Positions 15,574-24,743 of a stretch of 41,450 bases of DNA are shown here, in pieces. The position numbers and the translations under genes are program-made. Numbering within the stretch: position 1 is the first letter of the stretch; each line of letters starts with the position of its first letter. The DNA is taken from NCBI GenBank assembly GCA_014189875.1, contig BJFP01000004.1:1-41450 (forward strand), read 5' to 3'. The DNA comes from Verrucomicrobiota bacterium. GTDB taxonomy: Bacteria; Verrucomicrobiota; Verrucomicrobiia; Chthoniobacterales; Chthoniobacteraceae. The notes beneath the pieces are model-generated. The model was not told the origin of the DNA and did not search any database. It worked only from the letters and a program-made list of their open reading frames with translations.

Positions 15574-18500
15574 TTGCAAACTCCGTCGCCAAATCCACCG
15601 CTGCGCATCCACTACCCGCCCGAGCTTCCTGTCTCGGGAAAGCGGGATGAGATCCTCGCCGCGCTCGCGCAACATCAGGTCGTTGTCGTCGCGGGCGAGA
15701 CGGGCTCGGGCAAGACAACGCAGCTTCCGAAGATGTGCCTCGAACGGCTGCTCGCGACACGGGCGCGCGGACGCATCGGCTGCACGCAGCCGCGGCGCAT
15801 GGCGGCAACCAGCGTGTCGCGCCGCGTGGCCGAAGAGCTGAATGTGCAGTGGGGCCGCGAGGTCGGGTGCAAGGTGCGATTTGGCGACGACACGAGCCGC
15901 GACACGCTCGTGAAATTCATGACGGACGGCATCCTGCTCGCGGAGATCCAGAGCGACCCGATGCTGCGCGCATACTCGATCATCATCGTGGACGAGGCGC
16001 ACGAGCGTTCGCTGAACATTGATTTTCTCCTCGGCCACCTGCGCGGCCTGCTAAAGCGACGGCCGGATCTGCAAGTCGTGATCACCTCGGCGACGATTGA
16101 TACGCAGGCGTTCTCGGCGGCGTTTGCAAATGCGCCGATCATCGAGGCGAGCGGACGGCTCTTTCCCGTCGAAGTGCGCTACAAGGACGCGTCGGACGAG
16201 GAAGGCGAAGGGCTCGTGGAGGATGTCGTCAGCACAGTCGAGGAGGCGCTCATCGAGTCGGACGATGGCGACATCCTCGTCTTCCTCGCGACCGAGCGCG
16301 ACATCCGCGACACCTGCGATGCGCTCGAAGGCACGCTCGGCAAAAACTTCGAGGTGCTCGGACTTTTCGGGCGCATGGCGTCGGCGGATCAGCAGCGGAT
16401 ATTTTCGCCGGGGCAAAGGCGGCGCGTGATTGTATCCACGAATGTCGCCGAGACTTCGCTCACGATTCCGCGCATCCGCTACGTGATTGATTCCGGCCTC
16501 GCGCGCATCAGCCGCTACAATCCGCGCACGCGCACGAAGCGCCTGCCCGTCGAGCCCGTCGCGCAGAGCAGTGCAAACCAGCGCGCCGGCCGCGCGGGCC
16601 GCGTGCGGGACGGCGTGTGCGTGCGGCTCTACGCGCAGGAGGATTTTTCCGCGCGCCCGCCGTTCACTCAGCCGGAGATCCAGCGCGCCAATCTCGCCGA
16701 GGTGATTTTGCGGATGAAGGCGTTCCGCCTCGGCGAAGTGGAGACGTTTCCCTTTCTGAATCCGCCATCGAACGCCGCAATGCAGGCGGGCTACACGCTC
16801 CTGCACGAACTCGGCGCGCTGAACGACGAGCACGAGATGACCCCGCTCGGCCACGAACTCGCGCGGCTGCCGATCGATCCCACGCTCGGCCGCATGATGC
16901 TCCAGGCGCAAAAGGAGGGCGTGCTCCCCGAGGTGCTCGTCATCGCCGCGGGCCTGGGCATTCCCGATCCGCGCGAGCGCCCCGAGGACGCGAAGGAAGC
17001 TGCGACTGCGGCGCACCGCGCGATGGCGGACACGGAGTCGGACTTCCTCACGCTGCTACGCATCTGGCGCGCGATGCCGCCCGCCGAGAGCCGGAATGCG
17101 CTGCGCCGCTGGGCGAAATCCAATTTTTTCAACGCAAGCCGGCTGCGCGAATGGCGCGACCTTCACCGGCAGCTCGCCGACGCGATGGGTGTGAAGCCCT
17201 CACTCCCAGACCGCGACCTCCACTACGAGTGCATCCACCGCTCGGTGCTCACCGGACTGCTCGGCCACGTCGCGCGCCGCGAGGAACGCAACACCTACAA
17301 GGCCACCGGCAACCGGCTCACGACGATCTTCCCCGGCAGCGGACTTTTCGCACGGGGAAAGAAGCCCGCATCGGGATCGAGAAATGCGCCGGAGGAAAAG
17401 GGCAAGACTCCCTCGCAGCCGCAGTGGATCATGGCTGCGGAGATCGTCGAGACCTCCGCGCTCTACGCGCGCACCGCCGCGAGCATCCTGCCCGAGTGGA
17501 TTGCGGATCTCGGCGCACACCTCTGCTCGAAGCGCTACGGCGATCCGTACTGGGATGCAAAGGCTGGGCGCGTGCTCGCGACGGAGCGCACGATTCTCAG
17601 CGGCCTCGAAATCGCGCGAACGCTCGTGGACTACGGGCGCATCGAGCCAAAGGAGGCCACGGAGATTTTCATCCGCGGTGCGCTCATCGAGGCGCAGACG
17701 CCGGTCCAGCTCCGCTTTTTCTCCGAAAACCAAAAGCTGCGCGTGAAGATGGAAACCGCGCTGACCCGCGTGCGGAACCACCGCGCGCTGGTGCTCGACG
17801 AGATGCTTTACCGCTTCTACGCCGCGCGCATTGAGGCCGTCTCGTCGCTCCACGATCTCCAGCGGTTCGTGAAAGCGCGCCTCGCGGCGGAGCCGGATTT
17901 TCTCTGCGCGACCGAGGAGGATCTGCTCGGCGACTCCGGCGCGGACTACGACCGCGACGCATTCCCCGAGCAGGTGCGGCTCGCGAACACCGTCCTGCCG
18001 CTCTCCTACGAATACAATCCCGGCGACGAAAAGGACGGCGTGACCGTAAACGTCCCGCTGCCCGTCGCGCGCGCGCTCACCGCGGGACAACTCCAATGGA
18101 TGGTGCCCGGAATGCGCGCCGAACAAATCAGCACGCTGCTGCGCGCATTGCCAAAAACGATCCGCAAAACATTGCAGCCGCTCGAACCCAAGGTGCGCGA
18201 GATCGCCGCAACTTTCGATCCCGGAAAAGACGAGTTTCTTTCCGCGCTCGCCGCGCACGTCCAGCGCACGTATCGCGTCCCGCTGAAGGCCGGGGACTGG
18301 CCGCCGGACAGCCTGCCCGCGCATCTCATGCCGCGCATCCACATCGTGGATGATCGCAAGCGGGTGATCGCCTCGGGCCGCGATCTCTCCGCTCTGCACG
18401 ACGAGATCGGCACCGCGCGCACGCCCGCATGGGATCGCGCGGTGCGCGAATGGGAGCGCCCGGTCGGGAAATCGTGGAGCTTCGGAGACCTGCCGGAAAA

Positions 18501-19338
18501 AATTACCGTCGAGCAAATCGCCGGCACTCCACACTACGCTTGGCCCTCGCTCGTCTTCACGGATGCGGGCGCGTCCATCCGGCTCTGCCACACGCGCGAG
18601 GAGGCGGAAGGTCTCGCCGTCCCCGCAGTGCGCCGCCTCGCAGAGATCGCCGCGGAGAAGGACCTCGCGTGGCTCGCGCGCGAATTCCGCCAGCTCGGCC
18701 TCGTGTCAGTGCGCACGGCAGGCCCGGCGAATTTGCGCGACGCCTTCACCGTCGCCACGGCGAAGCTCGCCGGCACCGCGACGCCGTGGGGCACGCCCGA
18801 CTCGCTCTCGCGCGGCGCAATCGCGATGCTCACCGCACACGCTCTGCGCCTCTCCCCAGCGCTGCCGCTCACCGAGGCGCGCTTCCGCGAACTGCTCGCC
18901 ACCTTCCATCGCGACCTCCCTGCCCTCGCGCGAAAGGTCGGCGACATCACCGCCCAGATCGTCACGCTGCGCCACGCGCTCGTCTCCTCGCCGCGCCGCT
19001 ACGCCACGTTCGACGCCGACCTCGCGCGCCTGCTCCCTGCGGATTTTCCCGCGGGCATTCCGTTCGCGCAATTCGTCCACATCCCGCGCTACCTCCGCGC
19101 CATGCAGCTCCGCGCCGAACGCGCCGCTCTCGCGCCCGCGAAGGACTCAGAGAAGGCACGCCAGCTCGCGCCGTTTCACGGCTGGGAAAAACGCGTCGCA
19201 CCCGCACGCCACGCAGAGTTCCGCTGGATGCTGGAGGAATTCCGCGTCTCACTTTTCGCGCAGGAACTCGGCACCCCCGCGCCCGTCTCCGCGCAACGCC
19301 TCGCCACGCTCGGCGCTTTTAACGGAACTGCGGATTGA
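15574..19338 (+). CDS. hrpA: ATP-dependent RNA helicase HrpA
   Basis: This DEAH-box helicase of the HrpA type is 1254 residues from the proposed TTG start, close to the family size (about 1300). It shows Walker A GETGSGKTT (about 41-49), CTQPRRMAA, the DEAHERS box, SATIDTQAF, STNVAETSLTIPRIRYVID and QRAGRAGR, then HA2/OB-type regions (FPFLNPPSN, GLLGHVARREERNTYKATGN) and the long C-terminal DUF3418 region. There is no in-frame ATG near the domain start. TTG 15574 is used because the open frame upstream of it is repeat sequence; CTG 15601 is another option. HrpA acts on structured RNA and ribosome-associated substrates. Confidence 0.95.
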   Translation: MQTPSPNPPLRIHYPPELPVSGKRDEILAALAQHQVVVVAGETGSGKTTQLPKMCLERLLATRARGRIGCTQPRRMAATSVSRRVAEELNVQWGREVGCKVRFGDDTSRDTLVKFMTDGILLAEIQSDPMLRAYSIIIVDEAHERSLNIDFLLGHLRGLLKRRPDLQVVITSATIDTQAFSAAFANAPIIEASGRLFPVEVRYKDASDEEGEGLVEDVVSTVEEALIESDDGDILVFLATERDIRDTCDALEGTLGKNFEVLGLFGRMASADQQRIFSPGQRRRVIVSTNVAETSLTIPRIRYVIDSGLARISRYNPRTRTKRLPVEPVAQSSANQRAGRAGRVRDGVCVRLYAQEDFSARPPFTQPEIQRANLAEVILRMKAFRLGEVETFPFLNPPSNAAMQAGYTLLHELGALNDEHEMTPLGHELARLPIDPTLGRMMLQAQKEGVLPEVLVIAAGLGIPDPRERPEDAKEAATAAHRAMADTESDFLTLLRIWRAMPPAESRNALRRWAKSNFFNASRLREWRDLHRQLADAMGVKPSLPDRDLHYECIHRSVLTGLLGHVARREERNTYKATGNRLTTIFPGSGLFARGKKPASGSRNAPEEKGKTPSQPQWIMAAEIVETSALYARTAASILPEWIADLGAHLCSKRYGDPYWDAKAGRVLATERTILSGLEIARTLVDYGRIEPKEATEIFIRGALIEAQTPVQLRFFSENQKLRVKMETALTRVRNHRALVLDEMLYRFYAARIEAVSSLHDLQRFVKARLAAEPDFLCATEEDLLGDSGADYDRDAFPEQVRLANTVLPLSYEYNPGDEKDGVTVNVPLPVARALTAGQLQWMVPGMRAEQISTLLRALPKTIRKTLQPLEPKVREIAATFDPGKDEFLSALAAHVQRTYRVPLKAGDWPPDSLPAHLMPRIHIVDDRKRVIASGRDLSALHDEIGTARTPAWDRAVREWERPVGKSWSFGDLPEKITVEQIAGTPHYAWPSLVFTDAGASIRLCHTREEAEGLAVPAVRRLAEIAAEKDLAWLAREFRQLGLVSVRTAGPANLRDAFTVATAKLAGTATPWGTPDSLSRGAIAMLTAHALRLSPALPLTEARFRELLATFHRDLPALARKVGDITAQIVTLRHALVSSPRRYATFDADLARLLPADFPAGIPFAQFVHIPRYLRAMQLRAERAALAPAKDSEKARQLAPFHGWEKRVAPARHAEFRWMLEEFRVSLFAQELGTPAPVSAQRLATLGAFNGTAD

Positions 19339-19355
19339 ATTCCCGGGTGAATTTC

Positions 19356-19384
19356 TTGACTCGCGCACAGCGTCCGCCTAGCGA
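19356..19384 (+). promoter_or_regulatory. Candidate sigma-70-like promoter
   Basis: TTGACT (19356-19361) is followed after 17 bases by TAGCGA (19379-19384), ahead of the TTG start at 19394. The -35 match is good and the -10 match is poor. A leader of only a few bases would follow, so this is tentative. Confidence 0.25.
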
Positions 19385-19393
19385 GGCACCCCG

Positions 19394-19780
19394 TTGAAGC
19401 CCCTTTTTCACAAACTCCTGCTCCTCGCCTGCGCGCTGCAGCTCAGTGGTGCGCATTGGGTGGTTTTGCAGGTCACGGCGTGGACGGGGATGCTCGTGGC
19501 GCGCTCGCAGACCGAAGGCGTGGCGGAGGCGGTGAAGACGACCTTTGACGGCGAACATCCGTGCGCGATGTGCTCCGCGATCGAGTCGGGACAGAAGGAG
19601 GAGAAGCGCAACGACATGGATGCGCCGATGATGAAGGCGCTCATGGAAGTGAAGCTCGTGGCGATGGAAAATGCCGCGCTGCCGGTGCCTGCCGATGCAG
19701 GCGAACTTCACTGGATGGAATTTTCCCCGATGGCTTCGCTGCGCACGGATGCGCCGCCGACCCCGCCGCCGCTCGCCTGA
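19394..19780 (+). CDS. Exported small protein with a HPCAMC cysteine motif
   Basis: This 128-residue protein starting at TTG 19394 has a hydrophobic N-terminal segment (KLLLLACALQLSGAHWVVLQV) that acts as a signal or anchor, then FDGEHPCAMCSAIESGQKEEKR with a CxxC pair (about 57-60), and an acidic/Pro C terminus (DAPPTPPPLA). No catalytic family is recognised. Its position directly before a TonB-dependent receptor, and the CxxC, suggest a periplasmic metal-binding or redox role, but this is inference. The C-terminal part (MDAPMMKALMEVKLVAMENAALP) contains several Met residues, which would also fit metal handling. Confidence 0.75.
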   Translation: MKPLFHKLLLLACALQLSGAHWVVLQVTAWTGMLVARSQTEGVAEAVKTTFDGEHPCAMCSAIESGQKEEKRNDMDAPMMKALMEVKLVAMENAALPVPADAGELHWMEFSPMASLRTDAPPTPPPLA

Positions 19781-20082
19781 TCGGGCGCCTGCCACCTGCA
19801 TGATTCGCCGCGCACTCGCGTGGCGCTGACGGTCCTTTTCCGGGCCGCAATGCAAAGCTGAGACGCCCACATCCCGCCCCACGCCTGGACGTATCGCGTC
19901 CGAATTTCCCGGCGTGGTCCCATTTTCCACGGAGGGCGGTCGCGTGACCGCATCGTGCGCCTGGGAAGCGCTTACACGACAGCCCTGCTGTTGATGCTCA
20001 CAGACCGCCGCGGCACCGCCGCCCTCCGCTGGAAGCCCTGTTTCGGACGCAAACCCACACACTCACTCCAAATCCATTCCTC
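19781..20082. other. Intergenic leader of the TonB receptor gene, no gene seen
   Basis: The 302 bases upstream of the receptor ATG contain small palindromes such as GGACGTATCGCGTCC (about 19887-19901) and GCGGTCGCGTGACCGC (about 19936-19951). A CTGAGA string (19858-19863) was checked against the thiamine riboswitch, and the rest of that element is not present. I see no cobalamin box. The region may hold receptor regulation, but nothing is identifiable. Confidence 0.5.
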
Positions 20083-22251
20083 ATGAAACACCCCATCCTC
20101 ACCACCACCATCGCCGCCCTCCTCGTGTCGTCTCTCGCACTCCACGCGGAAGATGCGCGCACGAAGCCAAAACAGAACGCACCATCCTCCGCGCAGAAGC
20201 TCCCGGAGACGGTCGTCAACTCACAGAAATACTCGCTCACTTCGCCCATGATCGAAGTGCGCCGCGAAGAAATCCAGCGCACGCCGGGCGGCGTGTCGCT
20301 GATTGATTCCGAGACTTACAAAAAGGGACGCGTGAACACGCTCAAGGACGCACTCGACTTCGCGCCGGGCGTGTTCGTGCAGCCGCGATTCGGCGCGGAC
20401 GAGGCGCGGCTTTCCATCCGCGGCTCGGGCATCCAGCGCACCTTCCACGGGCGCGGACTGAAGCTGCTGCAGGACGGCGTGCCGCTGAATCTCGCGGACG
20501 GCGGCTTCGACTTCCAGGCCGTCGAGCCGCTCTCGGCGCGCGCGGTGGAAGTGTATCGCGGTGCGAACGCGCTGGAGTTCGGCGGCACGACGCTCGGCGG
20601 GGCGATCAACTTCATTTCGCCGACCGGCTACGATGCGCCGCGGCTCACGCTGCGCGGGGAATTTGGCAGCTTCGGCACTTATCGCGGACAGATCGCGACG
20701 GCGGGCGTGCAGGGTGCATTCGACTACTACGTGAGCTTCTCGCACGCGTCGCAGGACGGCTTCCGCGAGCACAGTCAGCAGAGCACGCAGCGGCTCTCTG
20801 CCAACTTCGGCTACAAGCTCAGCGACACGCTGGAGACGCGCTTTTATGTGACCTATGCGAAGTCGGATTCCGAGCTGCCGGGCAATCTCACAAAGCTGCA
20901 GCTCGCGACGAATCCAATGGCCGCGCAGCGCAATGCATTCTTAAGAATCTTCGACAACGTGGACAGCAACTGGAAGCGCGACTACGACCTCTTCCGACTC
21001 GCGAACAAGACTACGTGGCAGGAAGGCGACCATCGTCTCACGCTCAGCACGTTCTGGTCATACAAGGATCTCGACCACCCGATCCTGTTCGTGATCGACC
21101 AGCTCTCGAACGACTTCGGCGCGAACCTGCGCTACGACTACTCGGGCGATCTCGCGGGTCATAAGAACCGCTTCACCATCGGCTTCAGCCCGACGTGGGG
21201 AATCGTGCAGGACAACCGCTTTGCCAACGTGCTCGGCCGGCGCGGCGCGAAGTTTGCCGACAATGAGCAGACCTCGCTGAACCTTGACCTGTACGCGCAG
21301 GACGAGTTCTGGCTGAATGACAAACTCGCGCTCGTGCTCGGCGCGCAGGCGTCCTACGCGCGGCGGCACAACCGGGATGATTTCCCGGTCGGCCCGGACA
21401 ACAGCGACACGCAGGACTTCTGGGGCTTCAGCCCGAAGGTGGGCCTGCTGTATCAGCCGCAGAAAAACGTGCAGGTCTTCGCAAATGTGAGCCGGAGCTT
21501 CGAGCCGCCATCCTTCGGCGAGCTGACGAACGCAGCGAACAATGGCCGCGGCCTCGTGAGGCTGGACGCGCAGACCGGCACGACGGTCGAAGTCGGCACG
21601 CGCGGACGCAGCGGGCGCTTCTCGTGGGACTTCGCGTACTACTACAGTTGGCTCGACAACGAGCTGCTGGAATTCCAAGTCGCACCCGGACTCACGCAGA
21701 CGGTGAACGCGGGCCGGACGATTCATCAGGGCATCGAGCTGGGCTTCGATTTCGATGTGGCGCGCGGCATTTTCTCCCACGCTGGCGCGGAGATCAAACC
21801 GCACGACGGAAAAGGTGCGACACCGCTTGAGAAGGAGAGCGACCGTATCGTCCTGCGCACAGCGTATCTTTGGAATGACTTCCGCTACGACGGCGACAGC
21901 ACCTACGGCAACGGCCTGCTCGCCGGCACGCCAGAGCACTACCTGCGCGCGGAGCTGATGTATGAACACCCGTGCGGATTCTACGCCGGGCCCAACGTGG
22001 AATACGTGCCGAAAGGCTACCGCGTGGATGCGCGCGGCACACTTTTCACCGACGCCTACGCGCTGCTCGGCGCAAAGATCGGCTGGCGTGGCAAGCGCGG
22101 CGTGTCGGTGTATTTCGAGGCGAAGAACCTGACGGACGAACGCTACGCGGCGACCACGGGCGTCGTGAGCGCGATCACTCCGCTCAATAGCGCGCAGTTC
22201 CTGCCCGGGGACGGGCGCGGCTTCTTCGGCGGCGTCGAGTTCCGCTGGTAG
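20083..22251 (+). CDS. TonB-dependent outer-membrane receptor
   Basis: This 722-residue protein has a signal peptide (HPILTTTIAALLVSSLALHA), a possible TonB box near LPETVVNSQ, a plug domain (about 65-175, NTLKDALDFAPGVFVQPRFGADEARLSIRGSG and VEVYRGANALEFGGTTLGGAINFISPTG), and a 22-strand-type barrel (about 180-722). It ends with the receptor signature NLTDERYAATTGVV and a terminal aromatic strand GGVEFRW. Receptors of this type import ferric siderophores or other scarce ligands using TonB energy. A PepSY membrane protein follows, as in many siderophore loci, so iron is plausible. The local exbB copies are broken, so energy would have to come from another TonB system such as 4023-5859. Confidence 0.95.
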   Translation: MKHPILTTTIAALLVSSLALHAEDARTKPKQNAPSSAQKLPETVVNSQKYSLTSPMIEVRREEIQRTPGGVSLIDSETYKKGRVNTLKDALDFAPGVFVQPRFGADEARLSIRGSGIQRTFHGRGLKLLQDGVPLNLADGGFDFQAVEPLSARAVEVYRGANALEFGGTTLGGAINFISPTGYDAPRLTLRGEFGSFGTYRGQIATAGVQGAFDYYVSFSHASQDGFREHSQQSTQRLSANFGYKLSDTLETRFYVTYAKSDSELPGNLTKLQLATNPMAAQRNAFLRIFDNVDSNWKRDYDLFRLANKTTWQEGDHRLTLSTFWSYKDLDHPILFVIDQLSNDFGANLRYDYSGDLAGHKNRFTIGFSPTWGIVQDNRFANVLGRRGAKFADNEQTSLNLDLYAQDEFWLNDKLALVLGAQASYARRHNRDDFPVGPDNSDTQDFWGFSPKVGLLYQPQKNVQVFANVSRSFEPPSFGELTNAANNGRGLVRLDAQTGTTVEVGTRGRSGRFSWDFAYYYSWLDNELLEFQVAPGLTQTVNAGRTIHQGIELGFDFDVARGIFSHAGAEIKPHDGKGATPLEKESDRIVLRTAYLWNDFRYDGDSTYGNGLLAGTPEHYLRAELMYEHPCGFYAGPNVEYVPKGYRVDARGTLFTDAYALLGAKIGWRGKRGVSVYFEAKNLTDERYAATTGVVSAITPLNSAQFLPGDGRGFFGGVEFRW

Positions 22252-22321
22252 CCGGAAAAAATCCATCGCGGGGGCGGTGCTGCTCGGAATGATGAGCACG
22301 CCGCCCCCGCATTTTCCCACG

Positions 22322-23026
22322 ATGAAACCAAACACCATCCGCAAACTCCACCGCTGGCTCGGGCTGCTCTTCAGCGTCAGCATTCTCATGTCGGCGCTGA
22401 GCGGCGTGATTCACACCGTCATGACCCGCACGCAGGCCCCTCCCCCGCCCGCGCGCCCGAGCGGCGGCGGTCTCGATCCCGCGGCCATCCGCGTGAGCGT
22501 GGCCGATGCGATCGCGAAACTCCCTGCGGAATCCCGCGCAGTGCATGCCGTGAATCTCCGCGGCATCGGCGGCGAACCGTGGTATCAGATCTACGGAGGG
22601 GCTAAGGGCGTTCCTTTCTACGTGAGTGCCGGCGATGGCCACGTGGACCCCGCGCAGGATGAACGCTACGCGACCGAAATCGCGTCCGCATTTCTCGGCG
22701 GTGCCAAGGTCACGAAGACGGGCTACCTCACGGCATTCGACAACGAATACATCAATATCTTCCGCGTCCTACCCGTGTATCGCTTCGCCGCAAATGACGC
22801 GCTGGAGACCCGCGTGTATGTGAGCACCGTCACCGGCAGCGTGACGCGACACACGGACAAGCAGCGGCAGTTCGAGGCGAACATCTTCACGAACTTCCAC
22901 AAGCTCGGCTTCATCCCGGACAAAAATTTCCGCGACTTCATCCTCGCCTTTCTCACCGGCGGCACTGCGCTCGCAGCGCTTGCCGGAATCGTGCTGTTCT
23001 TCGCCACGCGCCCGCGGCGGCAGTGA
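22322..23026 (+). CDS. PepSY-domain inner-membrane protein
   Basis: This 234-residue protein begins MKPNTIRKLHRWLGLLFSVSILMSALSGVIH, the RxLHRWxGL start of PepSY-associated membrane proteins. A periplasmic domain follows, with YVSTVTGSVTRHTDKQRQFEANIFTNFHKLGFIP, and then a second helix (FILAFLTGGTALAALAGIVLFFAT). ATG 22322 is chosen over the upstream frame start at 22277 because the family homology starts there. Members of this family often accompany siderophore receptors and may take part in ferric reduction. It is 70 bases from the TonB receptor and probably in the same operon. Confidence 0.9.
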   Translation: MKPNTIRKLHRWLGLLFSVSILMSALSGVIHTVMTRTQAPPPPARPSGGGLDPAAIRVSVADAIAKLPAESRAVHAVNLRGIGGEPWYQIYGGAKGVPFYVSAGDGHVDPAQDERYATEIASAFLGGAKVTKTGYLTAFDNEYINIFRVLPVYRFAANDALETRVYVSTVTGSVTRHTDKQRQFEANIFTNFHKLGFIPDKNFRDFILAFLTGGTALAALAGIVLFFATRPRRQ

Positions 23027-23062
23027 CGACGCGGACTCCCATCGGCGGCGACCCATGAAATC

Positions 23063-23392
23063 ATGACCGACGCAATGCTCGGATCATTCCACAAAGGCGG
23101 CCCCATCATGTGGCCGCTGCTCCTCCTCTCCATAGTGGCGCTCACCATCGCGCTGGACCGGCTCATCTTCATCGCGCGTGAAAAGGCGCGGCGCTCAGCG
23201 GCAGACGTGGACAGATGCTCACGCAGATCGAGCGCGGCGACGTCGTTGCAGAGGCAAACATCGGCATCAGCTCGTGGGACTTTGTCGCGCGTGCGCTGGC
23301 GTTTGCGCTCACGCATCGCGAGCGCTCATTCAGCGAAGCGATGCTGCGCGCGGCAAACTGGGAGCTGAAGCGCTTCAACCGCGGACTGGGAG
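23063..23392 (+). pseudogene. exbB-like pseudogene, copy 1
   Basis: The first frame begins MTDAMLGSFHKGGPIMWPLLLLSIVALTIALDRLIFIAREKARRSAADVD. One base is then missing in the GAC-GAG-ATG stretch (about 23211-23214). The homology continues in another frame as MLTQIERGDVVAEANIGISSWDFVARALAFALTHRERSFSEAMLRAANWELKRFNRGLG and stops at 23392 where a terminator begins. The second and third membrane helices with the conserved Thr motifs are absent. By eye about four in five residues match copy 2 at 23909, so they are paralogues. It follows the PepSY gene and would have powered the TonB receptor. Confidence 0.88.
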
Positions 23393-23433
23393 AAAAAAAT
23401 GGCGCGCCCACTTTCGCAGAAGCGCCATTTTTT
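23393..23433. terminator. Bidirectional intrinsic terminator
   Basis: AAAAAAATGGCGC (23393-23405) and GCGCCATTTTTT (23422-23433) form a stem with a run of A on one side and T on the other. The structure can therefore stop transcription from both directions: the exbB-like fragment from the left and the cytochrome gene from the right. It sits exactly where exbB homology ends. Confidence 0.85.
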
Positions 23434-23450
23434 AAATGATGCCGGGCCGG

Positions 23451-23828
23451 TTACTTCTTAGCCTCGGGCTTGTGCTCGCTGTGGCACGCCTTGCAGTTCA
23501 CCGCAGCCCTGTAGTTCGCCGCAGCGCCGTCCTTCTTCGCGAGGACTTCCTCGGTCGCGCCGATGAGCTTCGCGACCTTTTCCTTGAATGCGGCCTGCTC
23601 GCCGCGCGCGGGCTTGCAGTTTTCCATGGCCTTATAGGCGTCCAGCGTGGCCTTCACCTCGGCCTCAGTGGCAGTTCCCTCGCCGATCTTGTCGCCGATT
23701 TTCTTCTCACCCTGCGGCGCCTTGTGGGCGTACTGCATGGCCTTCTTGATCGGGTTTTCCTCGGCGGCAAAGACGAGGGATGCGGCGACGATGAATGCGG
23801 ACGGGATGAGGAGTCTTGGGAGTTTCAT
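23451..23828 (-). CDS. Exported c-type cytochrome with C-terminal haem site (c'/c556-like)
   Basis: This 125-residue protein has a signal peptide (KLPRLLIPSAFIVAASLVFAA), a mainly helical middle, and a haem site NCKACH (Cys112, Cys115, His116) eight residues from the end. That is the placement seen in helical-bundle c' and c556-type cytochromes. An early Met31 (KKAMQYAHK) could be the sixth ligand, and Cys71 is unpaired. ATG 23828 fits the signal peptide; the longer frame (23909) is not needed. It lies antisense between two exbB pseudogenes and ends at the shared terminator. It is a periplasmic electron carrier with unknown partner. Confidence 0.85.
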   Translation of the reverse strand: MKLPRLLIPSAFIVAASLVFAAEENPIKKAMQYAHKAPQGEKKIGDKIGEGTATEAEVKATLDAYKAMENCKPARGEQAAFKEKVAKLIGATEEVLAKKDGAAANYRAAVNCKACHSEHKPEAKK

Positions 23829-23908
23829 GATAAGAGCAGCCGCGCGTAAAGAAGATCGCCCTTTCACGCAAGCCGGATTTTTTCCACAGCCAATCCCGAA
23901 CCAACCCA

Positions 23909-24359
23909 ATGCTCGAATTTTTCTACACAGGCGGCCCCATCATGTTGCCGCTGCTCGTCATCTCCGTCGTCGCGCTCACGGTGGCGCTGGAGCGGCTCAT
24001 TTTCATCGCGCGTGACAAGGCGCGACGCTCCGCGGCGGATGTAGATGAGATGCTCACGCAGGTGGAGCGCGGCGACCTCGATGCGGCGGCAAACATGGGC
24101 ATCACGTCGCGCGACTTTGTGGCGCGCGCTCGCGTATGCGCTCACGCACCGCGGGCGGCCGTTCAGCGAGGCGATGCTGCGCGCGGCGAACTGGAAACTG
24201 AAGCGCTTCAACCGCGGCCTGACGATCCTAGACACGACGATCCCGCTCGCACCGCTGGTCGGTCTGCTCGGGACGGTGACGGGGATGATCCGCAGCTTTG
24301 GCATGCTCGGCGGCGCGGAACTCGGCGCGCCCGCGGCGATCGCCGGAGGCATCGCGGAG
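23909..24359 (+). pseudogene. exbB-like pseudogene, copy 2
   Basis: MLEFFYTGGPIMLPLLVISVVALTVALERLIFIARDKARRSAADVDEMLTQVERGDLDAAANMGITSRDFVARA is in one frame. Two bases are then missing in a GCGCGCGCGC-type run (24122-24128), shifting the frame. The homology continues as LAYALTHRGRPFSEAMLRAANWKLKRFNRGLTILDTTIPLAPLVGLLGTVTGMIRSFGMLGGAELGAPAAIAGGIAE, including the second helix and part of the Thr motif. At about 24359 it is cut and joined to transposase-like sequence. The lesion differs from copy 1 in both site and type. Confidence 0.88.
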
Positions 24360-24632
24360 CTTGGCGCGCACCGCGAAGCGCCCAGAGTGGCCGATGAAAA
24401 CGCCCCCGTGCGAGCCGCGCACCGCTACATTGCCAACCGGCACGGCACCCTCGATTACGCCGCAGCCATCGCCGCCGGACTGCCCATCGGCAGCGGCCTC
24501 ATCGAGTCGGGACACAAGCATGTGCTCCAAGCGCGGCTCAAACTTCCCGGCTGCGCCTGGCTGCCCTCCAACGCCGAATCCATCGCCCAGCTTCGCGTCG
24601 TCCGTTCAAACGATCGCTGGCAAGACCTCTAA
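24360..24632 (+). mobile_element. 3' fragment of a DDE-type transposase gene fused to exbB copy 2
   Basis: The frame continues from the exbB fragment into AHRYIANRHGTLDYAAAIAAGLPIGSGLIESGHKHVLQARLKLPGCAWLPSNAESIAQLRVVRSNDRWQDL. The GLPIGSGxIES segment, the following K, and the RLKxPGxxW block are typical of the C-terminal end of ISKra4-like transposases, including the last catalytic Glu. Only about 75-90 codons remain. No terminal inverted repeats were found around it. This is a remnant, and it marks a past insertion that truncated the exbB copy. Confidence 0.75.
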
Positions 24633-24743
24633 CCCCTCGCCGCTTGAATTTCGTGGACTCGGTTTTAATCACGCCCGGTTGTCGGCCCCACATTTGCGCA
24701 GCATTGATCCTCGCACAGGCATCCGCTTTCCTCCGCTCCCCAC

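Noticed and set aside
19858-19863. Thiamine or cobalamin riboswitch upstream of the TonB receptor
   Set aside because: Only a CTGAGA string matches. The remaining conserved boxes are absent.
24360-24743. Complete insertion sequence
   Set aside because: Only the C-terminal transposase part is seen, and no terminal inverted repeats were found.
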